Origin: Acanthosoma haemorrhoidale | Lineage: Eukaryota > Arthropoda > Insecta > Hemiptera > Acanthosomatidae | Length of the DNA: 64,000 nt | Assembly (NCBI GenBank): GCA_930367205.1 | Contig: OV884014.1 | Coordinates: 117,869,768-117,933,767, forward strand | Reading direction: 5' to 3' | Shown here: piece by piece, positions 40,701 to 54,338 of the stretch | Layout: each line of letters starts with the position of its first letter | How positions within the stretch are numbered: the stretch's first letter is position 1 | Made by a program: the position numbers and the translations under genes | Notes under the pieces: generated by a model | What the model saw: the letters and a program-made list of their open reading frames with translations, nothing else | Told to the model about the DNA's origin: nothing | Database searches by the model: none

Positions 40701-43700
40701 GTGAATATAACATCAAATGATGTCGATTATGATAGTGTACCGCATCATTAGCACTCATTGTTTCACGTGACACGATCGTATGATTAAAGTTACGAGTAAA
40801 TATAACATCAAATGATGTCGAATATGATAATGTACCGTATCATTAGCACTCATATCATTACATGATACGATCGTATGATGAAAGTTACAAGTGAATATAA
40901 CATCAAATGATGTTGAATATGATTGTATAATGTATCATTAGCACTCATTGTTTCACGTGATACGATCGTATGATGAAAGTTACAGGTGAATATAATATCA
41001 ATTGATGTCGTATATGATAGCGCACCATATCATTAGCACTTATTATATCATGTGATGTGATCGTATGATTAAAGTTACAAGTGAATATAACATGAAATAA
41101 TGTCGATTATAATAGTATAGCACATCATTGGCACTCATTATATCACGTGATACGATCGTATGATTAAGGTTACGAGTGAATAAACTATTAAATGATGTCG
41201 AATATGATAGTGTACCGCATCATTGGCACTCATTGTTTCACGTGATACGATCGTATGATTAAAGTTACAGGTGAATATAACATCAAATGATGTCGATTAT
41301 GATAGTGTACTGCATCATTGGCACTCATTATATCACTTGATACGATCGTATGATTGAGGTCACGAGTGAATATATCATCAAATGATGTTGAATATGATAG
41401 TGTTGCGTATCATAAGCACTCATTGTATCACGTGATACGATCGTATGAAGAAAGTTACGAGTGAATATAACATCAAATGATGTCGAATAGGATTGTATAG
41501 TATATCATTAGCACTTATTGTTTCACATGATACGATCGTATGATTAAAGTTACGATTGGAGATACTAATAAATGATGTTGAATATAATAGTGCACCATAT
41601 CATTAGCACTTATTGTATCATGTGATGCGATCGCATGATTAAAGTTAAAAGTGAATATAACATCAAATGATGTCGATTATAATAGTGTACCGCATCATTG
41701 GCACTCATTATATCACGTGATACTATCGTATGATTGAAGTCACGAGTGAATATAACATCAAATGATGCTAAATATGATTGTATAGTGTATCATTAGCACT
41801 CATGTTTTCACGTGATACGATCGTATGATTAAAGTTACGAGTAAATATAACATCAAATGATGTCGAATATGATAATGTACCGTATCATTAGCACTCATAT
41901 CATTACTTGATACGATCGTATGATGAAAGTTACGAGTGAATATAACATCAAATGATGTTGAATATGATTGTATAATGTATCATTCGCACTTATTGTTTCA
42001 CGTGATACGATCGTATGATTAAAGTTACAGGTGAATATAATATCAATTGATGTCGTATATGATAGCGGACCATATCATTAGCACTTATTGTATCATGTGA
42101 TGTGATCGTATGATTAAAGTTACAAGTGAATATAACATGAAATAATGTCGATTATAATAGTATAGCACATCATTGGCACTCATTATATCACGTGATACGA
42201 TCGTATGATTAAGGTTACGAGTGAATAAACTATTAAATGATGTCGAATATGATAGTGTACCGCATCATTGGCACTCATTGTTTCACGTGATACGATCGTA
42301 TGATTAAAGTTACAGGTGAATATAACATCAAATGATGTCGATTATGATAGTGTACTGCATCATTGGCACTCATTATATCACTTGATACGATCGTATGATT
42401 GAAGTCACGAGTGAATATATCATCAAATGATGTTGAATATGATTGTATAATGTGTCATTGGCACACATTTTATCATGTGATACGATCGTATGATGAAAGT
42501 TACGAGTGAATATAACATCAAATGATGTCGAATAGGATTGTATAATGTATCATTAGCACTCATTGTTTCACGTGATACGATCGTATAATTAAAGTTACGA
42601 TTGGAGATACTAATAAATGATGTTGAATATAATAGTGCACCATATCATTAGCATTTATTGTATCATGTGATACTATCGTATGATTGAAGTCACGAGTGAA
42701 TATAACATCAAATAATGCTAAATAAGATTGTATAGTGTAGCATTGACACTCATTGTATCACGAGATACGATCGTATGATTAAAGTCACGAGTGAATATAA
42801 CATCAAATGATGTCGATTATGATTGTATAATGTATCATTAGCACTCATAGTTTCACGTGATACGATCGTATGATTAAAGTTACGAGTGAATATACTATAA
42901 AATGATGTCGTTTATGATAGTGTACCAGATCATTGGCACTCATTATATCACGTGATACGATCGTATAATGAAAGTTACGAGTGAATATAACATCAAATGA
43001 TGTCGATTATAATAGTGTACCGCATCATTGGCACTCATTATATCACGTGATACGATCGTATGATTAAGGTTAAGAGTGAATAAACTATTAAATGATGTCG
43101 AATATGATAGTGTACCGCATCATTGGCACTCATTGTTTCACGTGATACGATCGTATGATTTAAGTTACAGGTGAATATTACATCAAATGATGTCGATTAT
43201 GATAGTGTACCGCATCATTGGCACTCATTATATTACGTGATACGATCGTATGATGAAAGTTACGAGTGAATATAACATCAAATGATGTCGAATAGGATTG
43301 TATAATGTATCATTAGCACTTATTGTATCATGTGATGCGATCGTATGATTAAAGTTATAAGTGAATATAACATCAAATGATGTCGATTATAATAGTGTAC
43401 CGCATCATTGGCACTCATTATATCACGTGATACTATCGTATGATTGAAGTGACGAGTGAATATAACATCAAATGATGTTGAATATGATTGTATAATGTAT
43501 CATTAGCACTCATTGTTTCACGTGATACGATCGTATGATGAAAGTTACAGGTGAATATAATATCAATTGATGTCGTATATGATAGCGCACCATATCATTA
43601 GCACTTATTATATCATGTGATGTGATCGTATGATTAAAATTACAAGTGAATATAACATGAAATAATGTCGATTATAATAGTATAGCACATCATTGGCACT

Positions 43701-44978
43701 CATTATATCACGTTATACGATCGTATGATTAAGGTTACGAGTGAATAAACTATTAAATGATGTCGAATATGATAGTGTACCGCATCATTGGCACTCATTG
43801 TTTCACGTGATACGATCGTATGATTAAAGTTACAGGTGAATATAACATCAAATGATGTCGATTATGATAGTGTACTGCATCATTGGCACTCATTATATCA
43901 CTTGATACGATCGTATGATTGAAGTCACGAGTGAATATATCATCAAATGATGTTGAATATGATAGTGTTGCGTATCATAAGCACTCATTGTATCACGTGA
44001 TACGATCGTATGATGAAAGTTACGAGTAAATATAACATCAAATGATGTCGAATAGGATTGTATAGTATATCATAAGCACTCATTGTTTCACGTGATACGA
44101 TCATATGATTAAAGTTACGATTGGAGATACTAATAAATGATGTTGAATATAATAGTGCACCATATCATTAGCACTTATTGTATCATGTGATGCGATCGTA
44201 TGATTAAAGTTACAAGTGAATATAACATCAAATGATGTCGATTATAATAGTGTACCACATCATTGGCACTCATTATATCACGTGATACGATCGTATGATT
44301 GAAGTCACGAGTGAATATAATATCAAATGATGTCAATTATGATAGTGTTGCGTATCATTAGCACTTATTGTTTCACGTGATACGATCGTATGATTAAAGT
44401 TACGATTGGAGATACTAATAAATGATGTTGAATATAATAGTGCACCATATCATTAGCACTTATTGTATCATGTGATGCGATCGTATGATTAAAGTTACAA
44501 GTGAATATAACATCAAATGATGTCGATTATAATAGTGTACCGCATCATTAGCACTTATTGTATCACGTGATACTATCGTATGATTGAAGTCACGAGTGAA
44601 TATAACATCAAATAATGCTAAATATGATTGTAAAGTGTAGCATTGACACTCATTGTATCACGAGATACGATCGTATGATTGAAGTCACGAGTGAATATAA
44701 CATCAAATAATGCTAAATATGATTGTATAGTGTAGCATTGACACTCATTGTATCACGAGATACGATCGTATGATTAAAGTCACGAGTGAATATAACATCA
44801 AATGATGTTGAATATGATTGTATAATGTATCATTAGCACTCATTGTTTCACGTGATACGATCGTATGATTAAAGTTACGAGTGAATATACTATTAAATGA
44901 TGTCGATTATGTTAGTGTACCGCATCATAGGCACTATTTGTATCACGTGATACGATCGTATGATCAAAGCTACGAGTT
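37728..44978. repeat. Satellite A block 9
   Basis: The length is 7251 bp, or 76 monomers plus 31 bp. The first 2 kb (38056-39995) match A block 7 at 30401-32340. A later part (about 41006-41700) matches 26321-27015, including GATCGCATGATT and the GAGGTCACGAG variant. The block thus combines pieces of block 7 in a new order. Near 42820 a monomer switches from a GATTATGA start to a GATTGTATAATG end, an apparent internal recombinant. Confidence 0.96.
37980..41395. repeat. 2090-bp (22-monomer) higher-order repeat, about 1.6 copies
   Basis: About 37980-39305 recurs at 40070-41395, offset 2090 bp. The offset is fixed by ATCAATTGATGTCGTATA at 38251 and 40341, and again at 38916 and 41006. The same 2090-bp spacing links 29090-30250 with 31180-32340 in block 7, so the 22-monomer unit exists in two A blocks. 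Confidence 0.82.
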
Positions 44979-46177
44979 AACATAATAGGGCAGGAATTAT
45001 TGTACCAGCTATGAAATACGCATTTTTGTAAAATTCTACTTTTTGACGATATTTTTCTTGTTTTGGTATGAGGAAATCATAATTGTTCAGGAGCTAACGT
45101 ACCAGCTATAAAATACTCTTATATGTAAAAATTTAACTTTTTGATGACATTTTCCTTGTTTTGGTATCAGGAGAACATAATGGGGCAGGAGCTAACGTAC
45201 TAGCTATGAAATACCCATTTTTTAAAAATTTGACTTTTTGACGATATTTTCCTTGTTTTCGTATCAGGAGAACATAATAGGGCAGGAGCTGACGTACTAG
45301 CTATGAAATACGCATTTTTTAAAAATTCGACTTTTTGACGATATTTTCCTGGTTTTCGTATCAGGAGAACATAATAGGGCAGGAGCTAACGTACCAGCTA
45401 TGAAATACCCATTTTTTAAAAATTCGACTTTTTGACGATATTTTCCTGGTTTTCGTATCAGGAGAACATAATAGGGCAGGAGCTAACGTACCAGCTATGA
45501 AATACGCAATTTTTGTAAAAATTTGAGTTTTCGACGATATTTTCCTTGTTTTGGTATCAGGAGAACATAATGGGGCAGGAGCTAACGTACTAGCTATGAA
45601 ATACGCATTTTCGAAAAATTCGACTTTTTGACGATATTTTCCTTGATTTCGTATCAGGAGAACATAAAAGAGCAGGAGCTAACGTTCCAGCTATGAAATA
45701 CCCATTTTTTAAAAATTCGACTTTTTGACGATATTTTCCTTGTTTTCGTATCACGAGAACATAATGGGGCAGGAGCTAACGTACCAGCTATGAGATACCC
45801 ATTTTTTTAAAATTTGACTTTTTGACGATATTTTCCTGGTTTTCATATCAGGAGAACATAATGGGGCAGGAGCTAACGTACTAGCTATGAAATACGCATT
45901 TTTGAAAAATTCAACTTTTTGACGATATTTTTCTCCTTTTCGTATCAGGAGAACATAATAGGGCAGGAGCTAACGTACCAGCTATGAAATACGCATTTTT
46001 GTAAAAATTCGACTTTTTGACGTCATTTTTCTTGTTTTAGTATTAGGAGAACATAATGGGGCAGGTGCTAACGTACAAGCTATGAAATACGCATTTTTGT
46101 AAAAATTCAACTTTTTTAAAATGTTTTCTTTGTTTTGGTATCAGGAGAACATAAAGGGGCAAGAGCTAACGTACAAG
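44979..46177. repeat. Satellite B array 9 (about 12.4 units)
   Basis: The length is 1199 bp. It adds a group not seen in arrays 1-8: a unit with GCATTTTCGAAAAATTCG, one with CATAAAAGAGCAGGAGC and GTTCCAGC, and one with TATCACGAGAAC and GCTATGAGATACCC. This group reappears in arrays 10-13. The penultimate unit GGGGCAGGTGC is present (near 46058). The right junction is unusual: the palindrome is followed by ATTGAAGTCACG instead of CAAAGTTACG, so the flanking A monomer has been exchanged. Confidence 0.95.
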
Positions 46178-49100
46178 ATCATACGATCGTATGATTGAAG
46201 TCACGAGTGAATATAACATCAAATGATGTTGAATATGATTGTATAATGTATCATTAGCACTCATTGTTTCACGTGATACGATCGTATGATTAAAGTTACA
46301 GGTGAATATAACATCAAATGATGTCGATTATGATAGTGTACCGCATCATTAGCACTCATTGTTTCACGTGATACGATCGTATGATTAAAGTTACGAGTAA
46401 ATATAACATCAAATGATGTCGAATATGATAATGTACCGTATCATTAGCACTCATATCATTACATGATACGATCGTATGATGAAAGTTACGAGTGAATATA
46501 ACATCAAATGATGTTGAATATGATTGTATAATGTATCATTAGCACTCATTGTTTCACGTGATACGATCGTATGATTAAAGTTATGAGTGAAGATAACATC
46601 AAATGATGTTGAATATGATTGTATAATGTATCATTAGCACTCATTGTTTCACGTGATACGATCGTATGATGAAAGTTACAGGTGAATATAATATCAATTG
46701 ATGTCGTATATGATAGCGCACCATATCATTAGCACTTATTATATCATGTGATGTGATCGTATGATTAAAGTTACAAGTGAATATAACATGAAATAATGTC
46801 GATTATAATAGTATAGCACATCATTGGCACTCATTATATCACGTGATACGATCGTATGATTAAGGTTACGAGTGAATAAACTATTAAATGATGTCGAATA
46901 TGATAGTGTACCGCATCATTGGCACTCATTGTTTCACGTGATACGATCGTATGATTAAAGTTACAGGTGAATATAACATCAAATGATGTCGATTATGATA
47001 GTGTACTGCATCATTGGCACTCATTATATCACTTGATACGATCGTATGATTGAGGTCACGAGTGAATATATCATCAAATGATGTTGAATATGATAGTGTT
47101 GCGTATCATAAGCACTCATTGTATCACGTGATACGATCATATGATTAAAGTTACGATTGGAGATACTAATAAATGATGTTGAATATAATAGTGCACCATA
47201 TCATTAGCACTTATTGTATCATGTGATGCGATCGTATGATTAAAGTTACAAGTGAATATAACATCAAATGATGTCGATTATAATAGTGTACCGCATCATT
47301 GGCACTCATTATATCACGTGATACTATCGTATGATTGAAGTCACGAGTGAATATAACATCAAATAATGCTAAATATGATTGTATAGTGTAGCATTGACAC
47401 TCATTGTATTACGAGATACGATCGTATGATTGAAGTCACGAGTGAATATAACATCAAATGATGTTGAATATGATTGTATAATGTATCATTAGCACTCATT
47501 GTTTCACGTGATACGATTGTATGATTAAAGTTACAGGTGAATATAACATCAAATGATGTCGATTATGATAGTGTACCGCATCATTGGCACTCATTATATC
47601 ACGTGATACTATCGTATGATTGAAGTCACGAGTGAATATAACATCAAATGATGCTAAATATGATTGTATAGTGTATCATTAGCACTCATGTTTTCACGTG
47701 ATACGATCGTATGATTAAAGTTACGAGTAAATATAACATCAAATGATGTCGAATATAATAGTGTACCGCATCATTGGCACTCATTATATCACGTGATACT
47801 ATCGTATGATTGAAGTCACGAGTGAATATAACATCAAATAATGCTAAATATGATTGTATAGTGTGGCATTGACACTCATTGTATTACGAGATACGATCGT
47901 ATGATTGAAGTCACGAGTGAATATAACATAAAATGATGTTGAATATGATTGTATAATGTATCATTAGCACTCATTGTTTCACGTGATACGATTGTATGAT
48001 TAAAGTTACAGGTGAATATAACATCAAATGATGTCGATTATGATAGTGTACTGCATCATTGGCACTCATTATATCACTTGATACGATCGTATGATTGAAG
48101 TCACGAATGAATATATCATCAAATGATGTTGAATATGATAGTGTTGCGTATCATAAGCACTCATTGTATCACGTGATACGATCGTATGATGAAAGTTACG
48201 AGTGAATATAACATCAAATGATGTCGAATAGGATTGTATAGTATATCATTAGCACTTATTGTTTCACGTGATACGATCGTATGATTAAAGTTACGATTGG
48301 AGATACTAATAAATGATGTTGAATATAATAGTGCACCATATCATTAGCACTTATTGTATCATGTGATGCGATCGTATGATTAAAGTTACAAGTGAATATA
48401 ACATCAAATGATGTCGATTATAATAGTGTACCACGTCATTGGCACTCATTATATCACGTGATACGATCGTATGATTGAAGTCACGAGTGAATATAATATC
48501 AAATGATGTCAATTATGATAGTGTTGCGTATCATTAGCACTTATTGTTTCACGTGATACGATCGTATGATTAAAGTTACGATTGGAGATACTAATAAATG
48601 ATGTTGAATATAATAGTGCACCATATCATTAGCACTTATTGTATCATGTGATGCGATCGTATGATTAAAGTTACAAGTGAATATAACATCAAATGATGTC
48701 GATTATAATAGTGTACCGCATCATTGGCACTCATTATATCACGTGATACTATCGTATGATTGAAGTCACGAGTGAATATAACATCAAATAATGCTAAATA
48801 TGATTGTATAGTGTAGCATTGACACTCATTGTATCACGAGATACGATCGTATGATTAAAGTCACGAGTGAATATAACATCAAATGATGTTGAATATGATT
48901 GTATAATGTATCATTAGCACTCATAGTTTCACGTGATACGATCGTATAATGAAAGTTACGAGTGAATATAACATCAAATGATGTCGATTATAATAGTGTA
49001 CCGCATCATTGGCACTCATTATATCACGTGATACTATCGTATGATTGAAGTCACGAGTGAATATAACATCAAATAATGCTAAATATGATTGTAAAGTGTA

Positions 49101-49439
49101 GCATTGACACTCATTGTATCACGAGATACGATCGTATGATTGAAGTCACGAGTGAATATAACATCAAATAATGCTAAATATGATTGTATAGTGTAGCATT
49201 GACACTCATTGTATCACGAGATACGATCGTATGATTAAAGTCACGAGTGAATATAACATCAAATGATGTTGAATATGATTGTATAATGTATCATTAGCAC
49301 TCATTGTTTCACGTGATACGATCGTATGATTAAAGTTACGAGTGAATATACTATTAAATGATGTCGATTATGATAGTGTACCGCATCATAGTCACTATTT
49401 GTATCACGTGATACGATCGTATGATCAAAGCTACGAGTT
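46178..49439. repeat. Satellite A block 10
   Basis: The length is 3262 bp, or 34 monomers plus about 32 bp. Its first part (46186-47130) matches A block 1 at about 1386-2330 (offset 44800 bp), and not the flank that follows other B arrays. A GTGTGGCATTGACAC variant (47865) marks a stretch that recurs in block 13. From about 48001 on it is the first copy of the 3.6-kb composite unit. Confidence 0.95.
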
Positions 49440-50733
49440 AACATAATAGGGCAGGAATTATTGTACCAGCTATGAAATACGCATTTTTGTAAAATTCTAC
49501 TTTTTGACGATATTTTTCTTGTTTTGGTATGAGGAAATCATAATTGTTCAGGAGCTAACGTACCAGCTATAAAATACTCTTATATGTAAAAATTTAACTT
49601 TTTGATGACATTTTCCTTGTTTTGGTATCAGGAGAACATAATGGGGCAGGAGCTAACGTACTAGCTATGAAATACCCATTTTTTAAAAATTTGACTTTTT
49701 GACGATATTTTCCTTGTTTTCGTATCAGGAGAACATAATAGGGCAGGAGCTGACGTACTAGCTATGAAATACGCATTTTTTAAAAATTCGACTTTTTGAC
49801 GATATTTTCCTGGTTTTCGTATCAGGAGAACATAATAGGGCAGGAGCTAACGTACCAGCTATGAAATACCCATTTTTTAAAAATTCGACTTTTTGACGAT
49901 ATTTTCCTGGTTTTCGTATCAGGAGAACATAATAGGGCAGGAGCTAACGTACCAGCTATGAAATACCCATTTTTTAAAAATTCGACTTTTTGACGATATT
50001 TTCCTGGTTTTCGTATCAGGAGAACATAATAGGGCAGGAGCTAACGTACCAGCTATGAAATACGCAATTTTTGTGAAAATTTGAGTTTTCGACGATATTT
50101 TCCTTGTTTTGGTATCAGGAGAACATAATGGGGCAGGAGCTAACGTACTAGCTATGAAATACGCATTTTCGAAAAATTCGACTTTTTGACGATATTTTCC
50201 TTGCTTTCGTATCAGGAGAACATAAAAGAGCAGGAGCTAACGTTCCAGCTATGAAATACCCATTTTTTAAAAATTCGACTTTTTGACGATATTTTCCTTG
50301 TTTTCGTATCACGAGAACATAATGGGGAAGAGCTAACGTACCAGCTATGAGATACCCATTTTTTTAAAATTTGACTTTTTGACGATATTTTCCTGGTTTT
50401 CATATCAGGAGAACATAATGGGGCAGGAGCTAACGTACTAGCTATGAAATACGCATTTTTGAAAAATTCAACTTTTTGACGATATTTTTCTCCTTTTCGT
50501 ATCAGGAGAACATTATAGGGCAGGAGCTAACGTACCAGCTATGAAATACGCATTTTTGTAAAAATTTGACTTTTGGACGATATTATCTTTGTTTTGGTAT
50601 CAGGAGAACATAATGGGACAGGAGCTAACGTACTAGCTCTAAATACGCATTTTTGTAAAAATTCGACTTTTTGACGTCATTTTTCTTGTTTTGGTATTAG
50701 GAGAACATAATGGGGCAAGAGCTAACGTACAAG
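49440..50733. repeat. Satellite B array 10 (about 13.3 units)
   Basis: The length is 1294 bp. Several units of the TACCCATTTTTTAAAAATTCG / CCTGGTTTTCG type follow one another, then the TTTTCGAAAAATTCG, AAAAGAGCAGG and CACGAGAAC group as in array 9. The last of these reads ATGGGGAAGAGC, one base shorter than in array 9, which makes that unit 96 bp. The right end is GTATTAGGAGAACATAATGG then GGCAAGAG, lacking the GGGGCAGGTGC unit. GAACATTATAGGG (near 50510) is another mark of arrays 10-12. Confidence 0.96.
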
Positions 50734-53044
50734 ATCATACGATCGTATGATCAAAGTTACGAGTGAATATGACATCAAATGATGTCAAATATGATAGTGT
50801 GCCGTATCATTTGCACTTATTGTATCACGTGATACAATCGTATGATTGAAGTTACAGTGAATATACTATTAAATAATGTCGATTATGACAGTGTACTGTA
50901 TCATTGGCACTCATTGTATCACGTGATACGATCGTATGATTGAAGTCATGAATGAATATAACATCAAAAGATGTCGATTATGATAGTGTGCCGCATCATT
51001 AGCACACATTGTATCACATGATACGATTGTATGATTGAAGTTACGAGTGAATATAACATCAAATGATTTCGAATATGATAATGAACCGCATCATTGGCAA
51101 TCATTATATCACGTGATACCATCATATGATTGAAGTCACGAGTGAATATAACATCAAATGATGTTGGATATGATTGTATAATGTATCATTAGCACTCATT
51201 GTTTCACGTGATAAGATCGTATGATTAAAGTTACAGGTGAATATAATATCAATTGATGTCGTATATGATAGCGCAACATATCATTAGCACTTATTGTATC
51301 ATGTGATGTGATCGTATGATTGAAGTCACGAGTGAATATAACATCAAATAATGCTAAATATGATTGTTTAGTGTAGCATTGACACTCATTGTATCACGAG
51401 ATACGATCGTATGATTAAAGTCACGAGTGAATATACTATAAAATGATGTCGATTATGATAGTGTACCACATCATTGGCACTCATTGTTTCACGTGATACG
51501 ATCGTATGATTAAAGTTACAGGTGAATATAACATCAAATGATGTCGATTATGATAGTGTACCGCATCATTGGCACTCATTATATCACGTGATACGATCGT
51601 ATGATTAAAGTTACAGGTGAATATAACATCAAATGATGTCGATTATGATAGTGTACTGCATCATTGGCACTCATTATATCACTTGATACGATCGTATGAT
51701 TGAGGTCACGAGTGAATATATCATCAAATGATGTTGAATATGATAGTGTTGCGTATCAAAAGCACTCATTGTATCACGTGATACGATCGTATGATGAAAG
51801 TTACGAGTGAATATAACATCAAATGATGTCGAATAGGATTGTATAGTATATCATTAGCACTTATTGTTTCACGTGATACGATCGTATGATTAAAGTTACG
51901 ATTGGAGATACTAATAAATGATGTTGAATATAATAGTGCACCATATCATTAGCACTTATTGTATCATGTGATGCGATCGTATGATTAAAGTTACAAGTGA
52001 ATATAACATCAAATGATGTCGATTATAATAGTGTACCACGTCATTGGCACTCATTATATCACGTGATACGATCGTATGATTGAAGTCACGAGTGAATATA
52101 ATATCAATTGATGTCAATTATGATAGTGTTGCGTATCATTAGCACTTATTGTTTCACGTGATACGATCGTATGATTAAAGTTACGATTGGAGATACTAAT
52201 AAATGATGTTGAATATAATAGTGCACCATATCATTAGCACTTATTGTATCATGTGATGCGATCGTATGATTAAAGTTACAAGTGAATATAACATCAAATG
52301 ATGTCGATTATAATAGTGTACCGCATCATTGGCACTCATTATATCACGTGATACTATCGTATGATTGAAGTCACGAGTGAATATAACATCAAATAATGCT
52401 AAATATGATTGTATAGTGTAGCATTGACACTCATTGTATCACGAGATACGATCGTATGATTAAAGTCACGAGTGAATATAACATCAAATGATGTTGAATA
52501 TGATTGTATAATGTATCATTAGCACTCATAGTTTCACGTGATACGATCGTATAATGAAAGTTACGAGTGAATATAACATCAAATGATGTCGATTATAATA
52601 GTGTACCGCATCATTGGCACTCATTATATCACGTGATACTATCGTATGATTGAAGTCACGAGTGAATATAACATCAAATAATGCTAAATATGATTGTAAA
52701 GTGTAGCATTGACACTCATTGTATCACGAGATACGATCGTATGATTGAAGTCACGAGTGAATATAACATCAAATAATGCTAAATATGATTGTATAGTGTA
52801 GCATTGACACTCATTGTATCACGAGATACGATCGTATGATTAAAGTCACGAGTGAATATAACATCAAATGATGTTGAATATGATTGTATAATGTATCATT
52901 AGCACTCATTGTTTCACGTGATACGATCGTATGATTAAAGTTACGAGTGAATATACTATTAAATGATGTCGATTATGATAGTGTACCGCATCATAGTCAC
53001 TATTTGTATCACGTGATACGATCGTATGATCAAAGCTACGAGTT
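50734..53044. repeat. Satellite A block 11
   Basis: The length is 2311 bp, or 24 monomers plus 31 bp, the same as block 3 but with other contents after the first kilobase. It starts with the full right-flank signature run (TCATGAATG, GCACACATTG, AATGATTTCG, CCATCATATG). It ends in CATAGTCACTATTTG, a G-to-T variant of the CATAGGCACTATTTG left-flank monomer that is shared with blocks 10, 12 and 13. Confidence 0.96.
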
Positions 53045-54338
53045 AACATAATAGGGCAGGAATTATTGTACCAGCTATGAAATACGCATTTTTGTAAAAT
53101 TCTACTTTTTGACGATATTTTTCTTGTTTTGGTATGAGGAAATCATAATTGTTCAGGAGCTAACGTACCAGCTATAAAATACTCTTATATGTAAAAATTT
53201 AACTTTTTGATGACATTTTCCTTGTTTTGGTATCAGGAGAACATAATGGGGCAGGAGCTAACGTACTAGCTATGAAATACCCATTTTTTAAAAATTCGAC
53301 TTTTTGACGATATTTTCCTTGTTTTCGTATCAGGAGAACATAATGGGGCAGGAGCTGACGTACTAGCTATGAAATACGCATTTTTTAAAAATTCGACTTT
53401 TTGACGATATTTTCCTGGTTTTCGTATCAGGAGAACATAATAGGGCAGGAGCTAACGTACCAGCTATGAAATACCCATTTTTTAAAAATTCGACTTTTTG
53501 ACGATATTTTCCTGGTTTTCGTATCAGGAGAACATAATAGGGCAGGAGCTAACGTACCAGCTATGAAATACCCATTTTTTAAAAATTCGACTTTTTGACG
53601 ATATTTTCCTGGTTTTCGTATCAGGAGAACATAATAGGGCAGGAGCTAACGTACCAGCTATGAAATACGCAATTTTTGTGAAAATTTGAGTTTTCGACGA
53701 TATTTTCCTTGTTTTGGTATCAGGAGAACATAATGGGGCAGGAGCTAACGTACTAGCTATGAAATACGCATTTTCGAAAAATTCGACTTTTTGACGATAT
53801 TTTCCTTGCTTTCGTATCAGGAGAACATAAAAGAGCAGGAGCTAACGTTCCAGCTATGAAATACCCATTTTTTAAAAATTCGACTTTTTGACGATATTTT
53901 CCTTGTTTTCGTATCACGAGAACATAATGGGGAAGAGCTAACGTACCAGCTATGAGATACCCATTTTTTTAAAATTTGACTTTTTGACGATATTTTCCTG
54001 GTTTTCATATCAGGAGAACATAATGGGGCAGGAGCTAACGTACTAGCTATGAAATACGCATTTTTGAAAAATTCAACTTTTTGACGATATTTTTCTCCTT
54101 TTCGTATCAGGAGAACATTATAGGGCAGGAGCTAACGTACCAGCTATGAAATACGCATTTTTGTAAAAATTTGACTTTTGGACGATATTATCTTTGTTTT
54201 GGTATCAGGAGAACATAATGGGACAGGAGCTAACGTACTAGCTCTAAATACGCATTTTTGTAAAAATTCGACTTTTTGACGTCATTTTTCTTGTTTTGGT
54301 ATTAGGAGAACATAATGGGGCAAGAGCTAACGTACAAA
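53045..54338. repeat. Satellite B array 11 (about 13.3 units)
   Basis: This is the duplicate of array 10 at an offset of 3605 bp, equal in length. Differences I noticed are AAAATTCG for AAAATTTG in the third unit (near 53290), ATGGGGCAGGAGCTGACG for ATAGGGCAGGAGCTGACG (near 53342), and ACGTACAAAATC at the right end for ACGTACAAGATC, which shortens the junction palindrome to 18 bp. Confidence 0.96.

Noticed and set aside
50212..50403. 63-codon open frame on the minus strand in B array 10
   Set aside because: It is a satellite by-product that depends on a single-base loss in one B unit. The identical frames in arrays 11 and 12 are copies by segmental duplication, not conservation of a protein.
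53817..54008. Same 63-codon frame in B array 11
   Set aside because: It was carried along by the 3605-bp tandem duplication. There is no independent evidence of coding.
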